Origin: Vanilla planifolia
Lineage: Eukaryota > Streptophyta > Magnoliopsida > Asparagales > Orchidaceae
Assembly (NCBI GenBank): GCA_023846275.1
Contig: JAIUJO010000084.1
Location: forward strand, 667,487 to 731,486
Direction of reading: 5' to 3'
DNA length: 64,000 nucleotides
Shown here: positions 29,250-43,122 of the stretch, piece by piece
Layout: each line of letters opens with the position of its first letter
Position numbering within the stretch: position 1 is the stretch's first letter
The notes under the pieces: generated by a model
Databases searched by the model: none
What the model was told of the DNA's origin: nothing
The model's input: only the letters and a program-made list of their open reading frames with translations
Position numbers and translations under genes: made by a program

Positions 29250-32200
29250 CCAACGATATTTATTTCATCGTGATCAAACATTATTTGAACCTACTATCAA
29301 TTATAAAAGTAAATAAGCCTAAATAACAAAGAATAATTTTTCTTAAGATTAAGTAAATATATATTGATACTGAAATAAGATAAATTAAAATAATGTACCA
29401 TGACTAAATGAAAATAACATAAATGCAATTAAGAGAAGAATTATAGTTTGAAATTAATAAAATAAATAAATGTACAAATGAGACAAATTTTATAAGAAAT
29501 TATCATTAAAATATAATACTAAGGTCAAGTGAAATGTTCCAAATTAAAAAAACTATTTACAAATTATAATATCTCATAAAGCATAATAATACTAATAAAA
29601 CAATATTTAATAATATAAAAATGAATTTTTATATTGATAAAGTTCATTGAGATGAGTCCTACTATAATTGTACCATCTTGAATGGACACCCTTTAAGAGT
29701 TACTACGAATTGTCAAAGTAAATAAGCATAATTTATTATAAATTATATTTTCAATATTAAGTATATATTAAAGGTAAAGCTAGAAACTTAAAATAATACA
29801 ATATAACGAAATAAAATAAACGTAATAACATATAAGAGGAGTATTATACTTTCATAATTTTATAATCAAATCAAAGAAAAACAATTGAACAAATGAGACA
29901 AAATGCATATGAAAGATGCATTCTCATATACTTATCTTGTCGAGTATAATATCCTAGATCAACAAATCTTATAGGAATTAAAATGTCTTAGAAAATATGA
30001 ATTAACTTTCTTTAAAAAGAATATTTAAAAATTTAAAAATTTATTTTAATTACACAAATCTCAATAATACTAGTCAAATAACCTTTTTATCTTGATTAGA
30101 TCACATTCTTAATTACTATCAATTATGAAAGTTAATAAGGATAAAATTAAAAAATTATTATTTACTATTAATTAAATATATAGTAAATTTGGAATGAAAG
30201 AAATTGAAGAAAAGTAATATGATGAAATGTAAGTGAAGTAAAGGTCACATAAGAGGAGAATTAAAATAACATTGTAATATAAGTAAATAGAAGTATATAA
30301 TTTGATAAAATGACATAAATTGTATAGGAAAATTCTATTTCAAGTTTCTAAGGAGATTAGGTGTAGCAACATTGATCTTCAAATCACCTATGAATCAAAA
30401 TATTTAGTAAATCACTACAAAAAAAATGATATTTAAAAAATATAAAAATTAATATTTATATATCTAGAGCTTTTTAAGATAAGTATAGTAATAATTATTT
30501 CATCTTAATAAGAACTTGTTCAAAATAATTACCATTTGCTAAAATATAATTAAGAATAAATAATAATAAAGTATTATTTTAATATTGATTAAATATAGAG
30601 TAAATTTGAAGTGAAATAAATTGAAATAATGTAATATAACTAAATAAAAAAAAAATGAAAGTTACACTAGAATAGAATTAGAGTTACATAATGATAAAGA
30701 TAAAGCAAATGAAGAAAAATTGAATAAATAATAAAAATTATATGAAAAAGTTACATTCCATGCTGCTAAAAAGATTCAGTGTATCCTCGATCATGAAAGC
30801 AAGTATAAACAAAAATGCCTCACAAGATAAGCCAATAGTCAACCAAATAAAACATTTAAAAATATAAAAATTAGTATTTAATTTGATACAATATATTAAG
30901 AAAAGTTGAATGACATTTGTTTCAACTTGATTTGACCTCAATTTTAAATACCAGCAATGTCAAAAATTAAAAAACAATAATAGATTATAATTTGTTACTT
31001 CAAGATTTGGTAAATACATAATACAGTTGAAATATGACAAATTGATGCAATGTAGCATCACCAACATAAAGTAATGTAACAGTTACATGAAAGGAGAATT
31101 AAGTGTTTCATATTAATATAACTAAATCAAAGTAAAAAAGTTGATTGAAAGGATAAATTGTATTAGAAGGCATGTTGAAACCCTAAATAAAAAAATATTT
31201 TTAAATCTTTATATTAATATTTAATAAATTATTCTTTTAGTTATATGAATATTTAATAAATTATTATTATTTTAGAGCTTATTCAGTCGAGTCCAGCAAT
31301 GTTTTTTTGCCACAAGTGGAACTTGTTTCGAATTACTATAAGTTACCAAAGTAAATAGCTATAAACAATAATAAATTATTATTTTATTATTAAGTAGATA
31401 AATATAATATTAAACGAAGAAATTAAGTCTTTATAATATAATCAAACAAGAGACATGGAAAGTCACAAAAGAAGAGATTTTGAGTTATATATTAAAATAG
31501 CTACATAAAAGAACAAAATTTTAAAAAATATGAACATTCAAAGACTCAAAAGGCATCGACCATAACAAGATCAATCATCAAACTACATAGAAATCGAAAT
31601 ATCTTTGAAAGCATGCTAGAACGATGAAAATAAATATTTAAAAATATGAAAATAATTTTTAAATTTGGTAGAGATTGTCAAGAAAAGTCCAATAACATTT
31701 GTTTCATGTTGAACAATTTTTTTTGGATTCACTAAAAATTACTACAGTAAATAATCTAAAGTAATAATATATTATTAATTGAAAATGTGGTAAACATATA
31801 ACAAAGTTGAAATTAGATAAATTGGTATAACATAGTACAACTTAATCAAATCAATGTAAAGGTTATAATAGAGAAGAGTGTAACATCTTTGATCAACAAA
31901 ATAGTTAAAAATCAAAATGTTTCATTAACTATGCTAAAAGGAAAAAGCTTTTTAAAAATTAAAAAATTAAAGTTTTAATTGAGTAGAGTTCATCAAGACA
32001 AGTTAAGCAACATTCTTTTCTCTATATTGCATATTATTTTGAATTATGAAGAATTGTTGATGTAAATAACCTTAAATAATACTAAATTATGATTTTAATG
32101 TTAAGTTGATATACATAATAACTAAAATATGATAAATTGAAAAAATGTAATATAATAAAATTAAAGATAAATAAATGTCTCATGAGAGGAAATTTAAATT

Positions 32201-34280
32201 TACATTGTAATAGAGCCAAATTTAAGTGAAAAGATTGTAAAACGAGAAAAAACAGCATGAGAAAGCTTAATATTAAGATGCAAAGGTGACTGAGTGTAAC
32301 ATTTTTAATCATCAAATTAGGTATGAATTAAAATATCTTGTAAAGCATTCCAAGTCCTAAAAGTTAATATTTTTAAAGATTTAAAAACTAATATTTAATT
32401 AGAATGAGCTAATCAAGATGAACCTAACATTATTTATTTTATCATGATCAGACCTCTTTTGGAGGTACTATAAATTACAAATATAAATAAGCTTAAATAC
32501 AAATAAATTATCATTTTAATATTAAGTAAAAAATTATATTAAAACTTGAAATGAGATAAAGTAAAGCACTATGACATAACCAAAAGAAAATAATATATAT
32601 ATAACATGTAGGAGAATTATAAGTTTAGATAATATAACCAAATCTAAGTGAAACATTAACAAATGAGAAACTATAAGAGAAATTTATACTAAAAAATACT
32701 AAATAGATTGTGTTAAATAGTTCTAATCATCAAATGAAATATGAATCAAAATATACCTTAAAGAATTAGAAACACATATAATAAAAGAAATATAAAAATA
32801 AAATTTTAATGAGATAAAACTCGTCAAAATGAACTCAGTGATATTTGTTTCATCTTGATTAGATGTCGTTAATAGGGATTACAAATTTCTAAGTAAATGT
32901 GCATAAATTATTTTTATAATAATAATTAAATATATATTAATGTTGAAATTAGGTAATTAAAGCAATGTGATATAACCAAATAATATCAAAGTGAAGATCA
33001 CTTCAGAGAAGAATTAGAATTTCATAGTAATATTACCAAATAAAAGTAAACAATTTGAAGAAATAAAATATTAATCAATAAAATTGGATTACAATATATT
33101 AAGGAGATAGAGGATAATATCTTTGATCAAGAAGTCAAGTGTGAATTAAATTTTATTGTAATATGTGCCATAATCTTACTCAAATAGAACATTTAACACT
33201 AAAAAAGAACATACAATTAGATAAAGCTAATTTGGATTAGTTTAATGAAGTTTTATTTTTCATTATGATCATATCTATATTAGAATTACTGTTAATTACA
33301 AACGTGAAATGATGTAAACATCATAAGAGAGGAGATTTATAATTACATAACAATGTAACAAAATGAAAGCAAAAAATTTGAATGAATGATATAAATCATG
33401 TGGGAAAGTTTCATTCCTAGATTTTGAGAAGACAAGTGTAACATGCATAATAGTCACGATAGTTACGAATTGAAATGCTTTGTTAAAATGCCAATCCTTA
33501 AAAAATATTTAAAAATTTAAAGTTACATATTAAATAAGTTGGTGCTCTTTTAGTGGGATGTGATCACATTTAATTCGTCTTAATTGGACCTCATTTTGAT
33601 TTACAATGAATTATAAAAGCAAGCATAATTTTATTAAAAAAATATGTTTTTAGTATCATTTAAATATATAAAAAAGTTAAAATAAGACATATGGAAGCAA
33701 TGTAATATAAGCATAGAAAACAAAAAATTTTGATGAAATGAGATATATATTGTGAAAGCATTGCATTACAAGAAACTAAAAATCAAATGTGACATCCACA
33801 ATCAAAAAATGAATTACAAATCGAAATTCCTTATAAAGAAAGCACAAACCCTAAATAATAAATGATTTAAAATAGAAATAAAATATTTAATTAGATACAA
33901 CATTTGGAGATGATTCTAATAATATTTATTTCTTCTTAATTAGACTTCATTTAGAATTACCACAAATTACAAACATAAATAAGAGCAAATAATAAAAAAT
34001 TATTGTTTCAATATCAAGTCAATATATATTAAAGCCAAAATAAGGTAAATTGAAGAATTTTAATATAACAAAACTAAGGCAAAGTATTGATCACATGAGT
34101 GAAGACTTGGGGTTAATTAGTAATACAACAAAATGAAAATGAAATTTTGAAATGAGATAAACTATATCGAAAAGTTACATTCTAAGATTTGAAGGTGATT
34201 GAGTGTAACAACATTTATTGTCAAATTAGGTTCAAATTGAAGTGATTCATCAAACATCCATGAAACATTAAAAATATTTT

Positions 34281-35585
34281 TATTAACTTCTTTATTTCCA
34301 TATAATTTGAAATAAGGTTTGATAGGGAAGAAAGAAGCTTTATTAGATAATTCTCAATGAGCTCTATCAATTAAATATCAATTCTTTGTATTTTAAAATA
34401 TTTTGTATTTAATGAGTTTGGATATTTAATGAGTCCTTTTGACTCATGCCTAATTTGATGGTCAAGGATATTATGCTTAATATTTTTGGGTCTAAGATTT
34501 AACATATATAAGAAAATTTATATTATTTCATAAATTTTTTTCCTTTCATTTTATTATATTATTATGAAACTTTAATTCTCATCTTTGGTGATCTTGACAT
34601 CACTTTTATTTTAATTATAGTACATTTCTTCAATTTATATCATTTTAACTTTATTATTGATTAATTTAATTTTAAAATATCATTTTTTGTATTATTTTTA
34701 TTTATTTAACCTTTTAATTACAAATGTTCTAGTTGACACGAAACAAATATCATTGAACTAGTCATGATGAGCTCTAACAAATTAAATATTAATTGTTTTA
34801 TTTTAAAATATATTATGTTCTAGGTTTTAGGCATTCTTTATGATGCATTTTAATTTGTATATGATCTAGTGATCAAGCACATTAAACAAGATCACCTTAG
34901 TATCTTGGAATGCAAAATTCAAAAATAATTTATCATATTTTCTCAAATTTTTTTTATAGTGACTTGGTTATCTTATTAACTCAAAATCTTCTCTTATCTT
35001 TGCTTTACGTCACTTTGGTTTAGTTGTATTAAATTTCTTCATGTTTTCTCTTTTTTTTATTAATTTATATTTTATCAATATTATAATAATACTATCATAT
35101 TATTTGTGCTTATTTTATTTTGTTAGTCCTAGTAATTCTCAATGAGGTCCAGTTGAGGCAAAACTAATGTCATTGGACTCATCTTAACGAGCTCTATCCT
35201 ATTAAATATTCATTTTTTTATATTTTTTAAATTTGTTATTTTCTAATATGTTAGCATAATTTACAAGAAAATTCATTTCATAGCTGAATAGAATGTTACA
35301 CTCGAAGTCCTTACTACCTTGAAATACAACTCTACTATATAATTTATCCTATTTCTATAATTTGTTTTTTTGTTTGGACAGATTACTTTGTGACTCTACA
35401 TCTCCTTTTGTGTCAGTTGCACATCACTTTTGTTTGGTTATACTATACTACCTCAATTTATCTTATATTATTTTTAGTATGTTCTTACTCAATATTAAAA
35501 AAATATTATTAATTACATTTATTTTCATTGACAACTCGTAGTATTCCAAATGAGGTTCGATCGAGAAGTGACAATCATCATAGGT
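34281..35585 (-). repeat. Inverted segment of the same tandem array (~3 units)
   Basis: Read on the minus strand this is the same monomer: the reverse complement of tagagctcat appears as gagctctatc at about 34,368, 34,769 and 35,202 (spacings 401 and 433). The gatcgag/tgtaac block, the ggtcac block and the Ser/Phe-type skew are all reversed. The plus strand becomes T-rich here. The switch point lies between about 34,270 and 34,295. The array ends near 35,585 in the gacctcatttgg/ttcatctcgatc phase, after which composition changes. Confidence 0.8.
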
Positions 35586-38500
35586 ATGTTTTAAAATGTA
35601 GCAATTCTATCTTTTAATGCATGCAAAATTTTCCAATGGCCTAGTTGTCACTGCTTTTCTACAGCAACAAAAGCTATAAAATAGTACAGTGTACCTCAAT
35701 TATGTGCGCAAATAGAAAAACTTCTTTCAAGTATGCACTAAGAAATGCTACTAGCTAGCATATGACTTTAGATGGATATTTATTGTATTTTTAAGTTTTC
35801 AAGTAGTTAATCCATCAATGGATTACATTTTTGTTGTTAAACATAGAACTTTACATCAAACCAACCATTCAAGTAGTATTCATTGTACTATGAAAATCTA
35901 AACATATATGCTTTTAAAAGTAAATATCTGTTAACCTATCAATCTAGAGATACATATTAAAGGATTTATCATGGAAGGGAACAAATAATTAAGAGCATAG
36001 AGTGCATAACATCGAGATAGAAACATCCCCTCTTAGCTATAATGAATAGAGATACATTACAAACTCTTGATGACTAATATCTATAAAGGAAAAATATAGT
36101 GATATGACATATATCAATACTTTTTCCTACTTGAAAAAACAAAACCATGTTTTTCGTCTTATCAAATATTCGAAATGTTATCCACTTAAAATTAAATAAA
36201 TAAGCAAGTACTTATATACTTTCTTCGATAGTCAATATTGTTTAAGATATATTGTTAATCAAAGTAAACCTCATAGTAAAAGGTAGAAGGTATGATAAGC
36301 CACTAATAGATGGAGAAGAAAACATAAAACTGAGCACAATATGTTAAGGATTAACTATATTATGTAAAATTATTATGTTTATTAATTTTTATTAGGTTAA
36401 TTTCTTCTAACAATCTTTTTCTTCAACGGCATTTTCTGATGGGAATAGTAGAGAGCTGCAAGCCATTCAATCTTAAGTCTTTGGTCGAGCACTTTTCTAC
36501 CATTCTATCTAAGATAGAGTTTCGAGATTTGGATTTCAAGGTCTTCCTATGTACTTGGTGTACGAAGAAGGAGGTGAAAGCTTTAACATGGTGAGAATTA
36601 ATATAGTCCTAATAAACTTTAGATGACACATGACATTTGGCCTAGTTCACTTTGTTTGCATCAATCAGAACCATTTCCACTTCTTCCATTATTTTAATGA
36701 TTGGAGTTTAGCAAGTATGGAAACAATTCAAAATTTAAGGTTATCTTGCTAACTTTGAACAAAATCCAATTGGTTCTTAATTAAGACTATAGGTGAAGAA
36801 TGTGAATCTTCAGTTCTATGCAAAACAAAAATTGTGCTAGTTCCTTTAAAGCACTTAGTCTTTAGAGTTTAAAGAAAATGAGTAACCTTTTTACCTCTAC
36901 AAAAGTTTTAAAGATAATTACTAATTTTTAGGGATTAAAGCATCAAAGAGGTATTTCATAGAGGAGAAGCATAAATGGCTATAGTGTTTGTAGAAAATTA
37001 CAACACTTGTGTTGTATGTATAGTATTTTGGTGTTGGCAACACAACAAGGTTTAGTGGTAAACCCTAAGGAAAAAACATGGCTTACTTTCACCGAACTAC
37101 TACTACTAAGTGGATGGCAAAATAGGAATTGTCTCTTTCATGAAGGGGATTGTTCCTATATTGATATTACTCAAGATAATTTTTTCAAGCATCATGACCA
37201 CTTAACTAAGAATTAGTGCTCATCAATTAAATCAACTCCAAAAATTCAGCTCCCTCACACCCTTATATAGACACAAACAATGAATGTGTTGGCAATAATT
37301 TTCTTTTAATTAGAGAGTTGTGCTCCATTTTCTCATTCTAAGGTGCATGTTTTTTTTTCTTTAATGGCAATTGAATTAGTGTTGATAAACATACAAGATA
37401 CTTTTTTAAAAGTAACTAAAACATTTGATTTCAAACCCTAGTGATAAACAAGAACATTGGTGATGCTCATCAACAAGATGTATAGAGCCAATTCGCCTCA
37501 ATGGTTTTGTAGTATCAATTGTAATTCGCTATTCTTGTGATTAAGAGGAAATTCTATTCGATTCAAGCCCCCCAATATCTTCTATCATGGTGGCCCATAT
37601 CACAATTTTACTTTATCCTCTACTTAGTGTTGTTGTCACTTCTTATCCATATGAGACAAGATAATAGAGGGAATGTTCCTCAACATCAAAGCCTCATCTA
37701 CAAATCATCTATATTCTCATCCATTCTATGGATGATGTTATGCTACAAGCTATAATTATTATCATTGCAATTCAAGAGATTTCATTTATTCTTGTTTGCC
37801 ATTTCCCTACCTGTTTGCAGTACTTTGATAAGGGATATGTTTTCAATCTTCTTTAGTAGAATAATTTTAATGCATTGCTAATTGATGGTTGTTAGAAAGT
37901 TAAGGTAACAACAAAAGATTTCAAGTACATACTCAGGGGTTCTACTTTGTTTAGATAATCTGTTGCTATAGATTTCTCTTACACTACGATGCTTAAGGAT
38001 AAAACCTCTTCATGGGTTGTCAGAGCTGTCTCGATATTTTCATAAGTTGTTTTCATAAATTATGTTTTGATCTCCCTCCCAAACTATGCAATGTATCATG
38101 CATGCTTTTTTAGCAACATCTTGTGTTCATTTAGTAGAAGATTCAGTCCATTTGCTAGAGCAAGGACCTATTGAATCATGTCATTAACTTAATAGCTAAA
38201 GAGAGCACGTCATAACCCATGCCCCACCATAATTGCTTTTAAGGAAATTTTTAATAGCTAAAACTACTTCAAGGATCAGTGTAAATGGTGACACCCATTC
38301 ATTACGTAGTCTTAATGTTCAATAATGGGTTGACAGAATAGACACTTTGTTTGCAAGAGAAACAAACACATCTACAAATTGATGATCATAATGGGCATAA
38401 ATAGTGGGGCATAGAATTGTTTGACTCATGGGCTTTATGAAGAGGTGTTCTTTGATAGAGGATTCATGGATTGGATATTGTCTATGTAGTTGCCTACTAC

Positions 38501-40430
38501 AAGAAAAATGAGTATCAACATCTTGATGATGTTGATAGCGTAATCAATGATGATGGCTAAAGAGATTAAGTCTAATTAACTAATTACTTTGGGCATTATG
38601 TCATAGATTAGATATCAAAGCCTTCAATTGTTTCCCCTGATAGTGGTTATGATGCTTGTTTGATGCACAAAGACAACTTTTTTGATTCATATAATGTCTT
38701 TCTTTTGTGGGACAAGTGTGTCCTAATGAATAATGTGAAAGGAATTGAGCTTAGTTAAGGTTTGCACTCAACCTTTTGCAAGTACATTTTAGAGGTTGTT
38801 CCACATTTTTCCTTATTGCCAACTTGGGGGCTTTCTACCTCTACTCATTGTCCACGTAGTCTTGCATATCAGAATTTATAACACGCTTTCTTCTCTTGGA
38901 AACTTGAATAGTAGGCCTTCCAATACCCTCGCCAATCTTTGCATCTACCAAAGACAATCAATGCCTTCATTAGTATTCTTCTTTGTATTACTACCAAGGC
39001 AAATGCCTATATGTCTAATGCTTAGTTGAAACTTCTTACAACTTCGTAATGAATATTTTCTGCATTATTCTTGAAGTTACTTATTTGTATGAGAGAACCA
39101 ATGGGGCAACAAGATTTTTTTCTCAAAGGTATTTTTCGAAGATGTTTTATTAGACTTTTAAATATTCCCGCAAATAACCTCAATAAATATGATTCTTTTA
39201 TGTTTGGATATGAGGAATATCATATAAAGTTATCACTGATCTTATAAAAACATAGAATGGAAATATAAAGAAATCGAAATCAAATTTGATCAAAGAAATG
39301 ATTCTCAAATGGAGAGAAATTGACTTTTACTACTTGTGCATTCTAACCTTGTATTACAAGATTATCAATAAAAATAATAACAAAATTCAATAATACTCAT
39401 AAGTGTGTAGCAATGATGGCACAAGAAGGATTCAATAGCACAAATAGAGTTTAAGAGACAAACCATTAGAAGCCACTTTCATATTTTAGGATATAGACAT
39501 ATCTTAACATTAGGGCACTGAATTATTACAATAATAAAAAAAAAACAAATTAGTGTATTCCTACAAAGGGAAGACATGATCAACTTTATTTCCTTTGCAC
39601 CAAGAGTTTTATAGCCAAATCATGAGAATAAATGCCTTTTGAATTTCAAATGAGTTGATGTACAAAGAACTAGTGATATGTGAAAGTTATAAAATGGCAT
39701 AATAAAGTATACATTGTAGATGCTTATGATATTCAAAGACTAGGACAAATCTTGTAGTCACCATTAACTTAAGCACCCTTGATATATTTATAATGCTAGT
39801 TAAACAATTGGCCTTCTTGAACTACTCAAGTGCCAGTGTACTATAAAACATTCATTATAAATGATATATATATCACAACATTTCTATAATAAATAGCTTC
39901 TCACTAATAAATCCATACAACTATGCGTGTTATTAGTTAGAAAGGTAGATAACATAAAGCTAGTGAAGGAGAAAGGGCAAGTTCATAACTTGAAATGTAC
40001 TCTATTCATCTTGTATGACCAATGGTGGTTCTTAAATTCCACAAAATGTGTGGATGGCAAGAGTTTCGAGTGAAGCATTTTAATTTTGTTAGCAATGAGG
40101 GGATGTAACGAGAAGGTAATTCATTTGCACTTTATCTTCTTCCAAGAATATGTTATGTATGAGAGCAAATAAGGAGATGGGGTGTGATTCTCAGGGATAT
40201 TAAAAGGGAGAGCCAGCTATACCTTAATAACTTGTAAGTGGAAGTTCCATGGGGCTAAAAAGAGAGAAGAAAGGAGAAGAATAGAGTAACACTGAGGATA
40301 ATGGTAATGTCTTGAAAATTTTTGTAGCAATAAATTTGCAAAATATTCCCATCAATAAATAAATATGTTAAACATGTTAGACAAAAAATTAATATGTTTG
40401 TTTGTTGTTTAATAAAATAAGAAAATTTAA
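35586..40430. other. Low-copy-looking degenerate intergenic DNA; no supported gene
   Basis: Composition is less extreme than in the array and no monomer is seen. The open frames at 37,007-37,216 (+), 37,537-37,755 (+) and 38,796-39,029 (+) are short, have no motif I recognise, and show no splice-site or codon-use pattern that I can defend. The segment may be decayed transposon or a dead gene, but I cannot assign it. A possible CACTA-type terminus lies at about 38,493 (see findings). Confidence 0.6.
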
Positions 40431-40565
40431 TGAATAATAAAGTACTTTAAAGTATTTAACTAACAAAATTATTGCATAAAACACTTTGAAATGGATTAGA
40501 AGACATTTGCTTCATTTCCATTAAAGTCCATTCTTAATTATTATTAATTATTGTTTAATTTAAAT
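40430..40565 (+). repeat. Possible stray fragment of the ~400-bp array monomer
   Basis: The order aaaatttaatgaataataaag, then gacatttgcttcatttcca, then a ttaattattattaatta core resembles the second half of an array unit (the ttgtttcatcttgatcaga module followed by the AT core), about 5 kb beyond the array end. The match is loose and short, and AT-rich chance similarity is possible. Confidence 0.35.
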
Positions 40566-41381
40566 GTTAGATATGAAAAAAAATTATTTAATATTATTGT
40601 TATATTTAAAACACTATGATCTAGTCCTATCTAATCACATTTTCACTTTCCATTTCCCCTCTCTTTCTCTGCTGAGTGTCGACAGCTAGATTTGCAACTC
40701 TATTCTTTCTTTGGTCATTGTTTGACAATGAATGCCATTGTAATTGTAGTGAGGAAGCCAGTTGGCTTTGTCTTTAATATAGTCACTTAATAGAATTCTA
40801 AGTCAATTAATCAATTTTAAATCTTAACTTCTTATTCCGAACATGTAAATCGGATGATCTCAAAGCCTAATAGAGATCACCTGCTTTGAATGGTGGCAGA
40901 GCATCGACAAAAGATCTCAAGTAAAGGGCAAAGAATAAAAACCATTAGAGAGAGAAAGAAAGGGACTACACGAGTATTTAGAAATATATGAACGCAATGC
41001 ACTATAGAGTTGATTATAGGTTGTTAACTTATAAGGCTAGTAATTATTTTTTATTGATTCATGTCCTCTAGAAAATATTTGTTTTAACTTATAAGGCTAG
41101 TAATGATTAAGTTGAGGTTGTTAACTTAGTAGTCAATAAGATGTAACAGATCTCTTGGTTGTTAAAATGATGTTGAAATTAGGGCGAGTACATTCCCCTA
41201 ATCACTATTGGAATGAGTTCATTCTCACTTTGTTTTGGAAAATAATGATGATGAAGTTGAGATATATTGGCTTCCCCAATTATCATTGCAATGAATTACT
41301 TCCCATGGTGAACACGATAGCATAATGTGCGATGAGTTGGTTACCCCCAAATCTTGTGGTGAGCAGGTTACTTTAGTTTAG

Positions 41382-41525
41382 AAATGAGATAAATTGAAAA
41401 AAAAATTTATATCATCAAATCAAATAAAAGATTTGTAAAAATGAAATAAATTGTATAGAAAGTTGCACTTTAAAATACTAAAGAGATATAGTGTAATATC
41501 TTCAATCATCAAATAGAACATATAC
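41382..41525 (+). repeat. Array-monomer fragment inside duplication copy A
   Basis: Carries gagataaattgaaaa, then a second aaataaattgtatagaaag, gttgcactttaaaatacta and tgtaatatcttcaatcatca in the order and phase of the 35-kb array monomer, with the middle of the monomer (between the two ataaatt modules) missing. It adjoins the 3' side of a decayed gag. Orientation matches the main array. Confidence 0.8.
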
Positions 41526-43122
41526 CATGATTATAGAGACACCTTACATTAAGCTCTTTATTCTCTAACCTTAAGAACCAAAGTAAGCTTGGGTTGACTA
41601 ATAACATTCACTATGAGAGCATTTATTGTCATTCTTAATTACCCATTTGAAAAGATTTTTAGGCACAAATATTTTTATGAATTCTACAATCCTTGATGTT
41701 TTGTCCTTTTCTACAACAACAGAAGCATGAAATATATAAAATATTTTGCCATTGTTCAAACAAGGATATATCATTTTATTTAGAAAAATGGGCACAATGT
41801 GAAGAACTGGAAAATTTTACATGTTTAAGAAAGTAAAATATTTTTTAAAAAAATTATTTCATCTTCAAATGAAGTATTCTCCATAATCATTAATGTTTTC
41901 ATCAAAAATTTTAAGCATTTTTATTTTTTTATCATCTTCTACGATTAAAAAATCTAGGAGATTGATCTTTTCTTTGTAAAAATTGTTTAATTATTTATGT
42001 ACACATTTTAAATAAGTTATAGCAAAAATTTTTGTGTAATCATTTTTTGGGAAACCATGAGGCCAAGTACTTACCTTATTCACTTCTTCTTCACCTGATG
42101 TCCTTAAATCGTTATTTGCCATGAAGTAAAACGATCATTGCTCCATGTTATTGGAAGTTGTGGAGACAAAATCTTTTGAAATACTCAAAGTTGCTTGAAA
42201 AGCTTTTTTCTCCTTCGTTCTCTTCTTTTTGTCATCTTTTCTTTTAGTATCTTTGAGTTATGGACATTCTGATCTAATATAATAGGTTTTACTACGAAAC
42301 ATTTTGCCAAAGTTTTTCATAACTTTTAACATGAAAGTTTACCTCTTCTCCTAAATCCATGGAAATGATTGATACCGCATCTAAATCTTCCTTGCTTGCT
42401 TTAAATGCCAATGGTTCATCTTTTCCAGCCCAATGCTTTGGCCTATGCATGGAAGCCACCACTTTAGTCCCTCTATTCATCTCATTTTTGGCCATTAATA
42501 AATCTTAGAGTAGCTCATCCAATATGAGCTTATTTACATATTTGGTCTCCTTTATTGTCATGGCAAGAGGACCATAATCCTTTTGTGTAATGCTTAGCAC
42601 TTTTCTTACATGTTATACATTAGAAAGCACTCTTTTAAGGTTTACTATTCTATTAGTAATATTAGTAAATCATGTAAACTTCTTCTTTATAGTTTCTCCC
42701 TTATCCACTATAAATAGCTCATAATGTTGTGTAAGAATGTTTATTTTAGTTTTCTTTATTTTTGTAGTGCTAAAGAGTAACTTCAATTTTTTTTCCAAAC
42801 TACATGCATTATTAAAATTCATAACTTGATTAAATTCACTTGGAGAGATGCCATAATGAAGGTAGTTGAGTACTCTTATATTGAGGGTGCCATTCTTTGG
42901 TGACCACTAAGTTCACTAAAAGGCATAATTTTATTTGTGTACGAATCTCAAAATAAATCACATGATTTAGCAAGTATTTACAAAAGTTCTAAGTTAATTA
43001 TCTGAATAAAACTTTTAGTTCTTTTTTCCAATATAAATAAAATTCACTATAAATAATGTTTGAAAGACTAAAGAAGATCCTTCATCAAGTGTCACACTAA
43101 TATGATTTAAGGATGAAGACAT
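41526..43122 (-). pseudogene. Decayed Copia-type gag, copy A
   Basis: A nucleocapsid-type polyprotein relic on the minus strand. The start at 43,122 gives MSSSL followed by a segment like the young element's gag N-terminus (MASSLIEM at 54,619). The best-preserved piece is 42,292-42,495, with PLAFKASKEDLD and SMDLGEEVNFHV, which matches the PMAFKATKSN and TDLEDEVSFHV block of the young gag. The first zinc knuckle (about 42,250-42,290) has lost its cysteines. A second, knuckle-related region lies near 41,690-41,730. Many stops and frameshifts make it non-functional. It is one of four related gag relics in this window. Confidence 0.8.

Larger units (their letters stand above)
4951..34280 (+). 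repeat. AT-rich ~400-bp tandem array, main body (~70-75 units)
   Basis: Same monomer and same orientation as the array before 4,628. The module near tagagctcat recurs with spacings of roughly 355-435 bp (for example about 5551, 5990, 6345, 6725 and 7088). Local irregularities include partial units (about 24,310-24,360 and 33,300), dinucleotide replacement (29,234-29,249) and an internal duplication (about 31,180-31,265). Subtypes recur in order (see findings). None of the minus-strand ORFs of 60-80 codons in this stretch is conserved from unit to unit. No gene, RNA gene or mobile-element coding sequence is seen in these 29 kb. Confidence 0.85.

Noticed and set aside
2540-32315. Minus-strand ORFs of 60-80 codons across the array (for example 2540-2743, 14,641-14,841, 26,152-26,352, 32,082-32,315)
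   Set aside because: They are Phe/Leu/Ile/Tyr-rich translations of an A-rich tandem repeat, differ in length and sequence between units, and show no domain.
1-35585. CRISPR-like regular repeat
   Set aside because: Repeating units are about 400 bp, loosely similar along their whole length, with no short constant repeat and unique spacer pattern, in a eukaryotic context.
37007-39029. Plus-strand ORFs 37,007-37,216, 37,537-37,755 and 38,796-39,029 as genes or exons
   Set aside because: Short, no recognisable motif, flanked by stop-rich DNA, and no convincing splice structure; I cannot support them.
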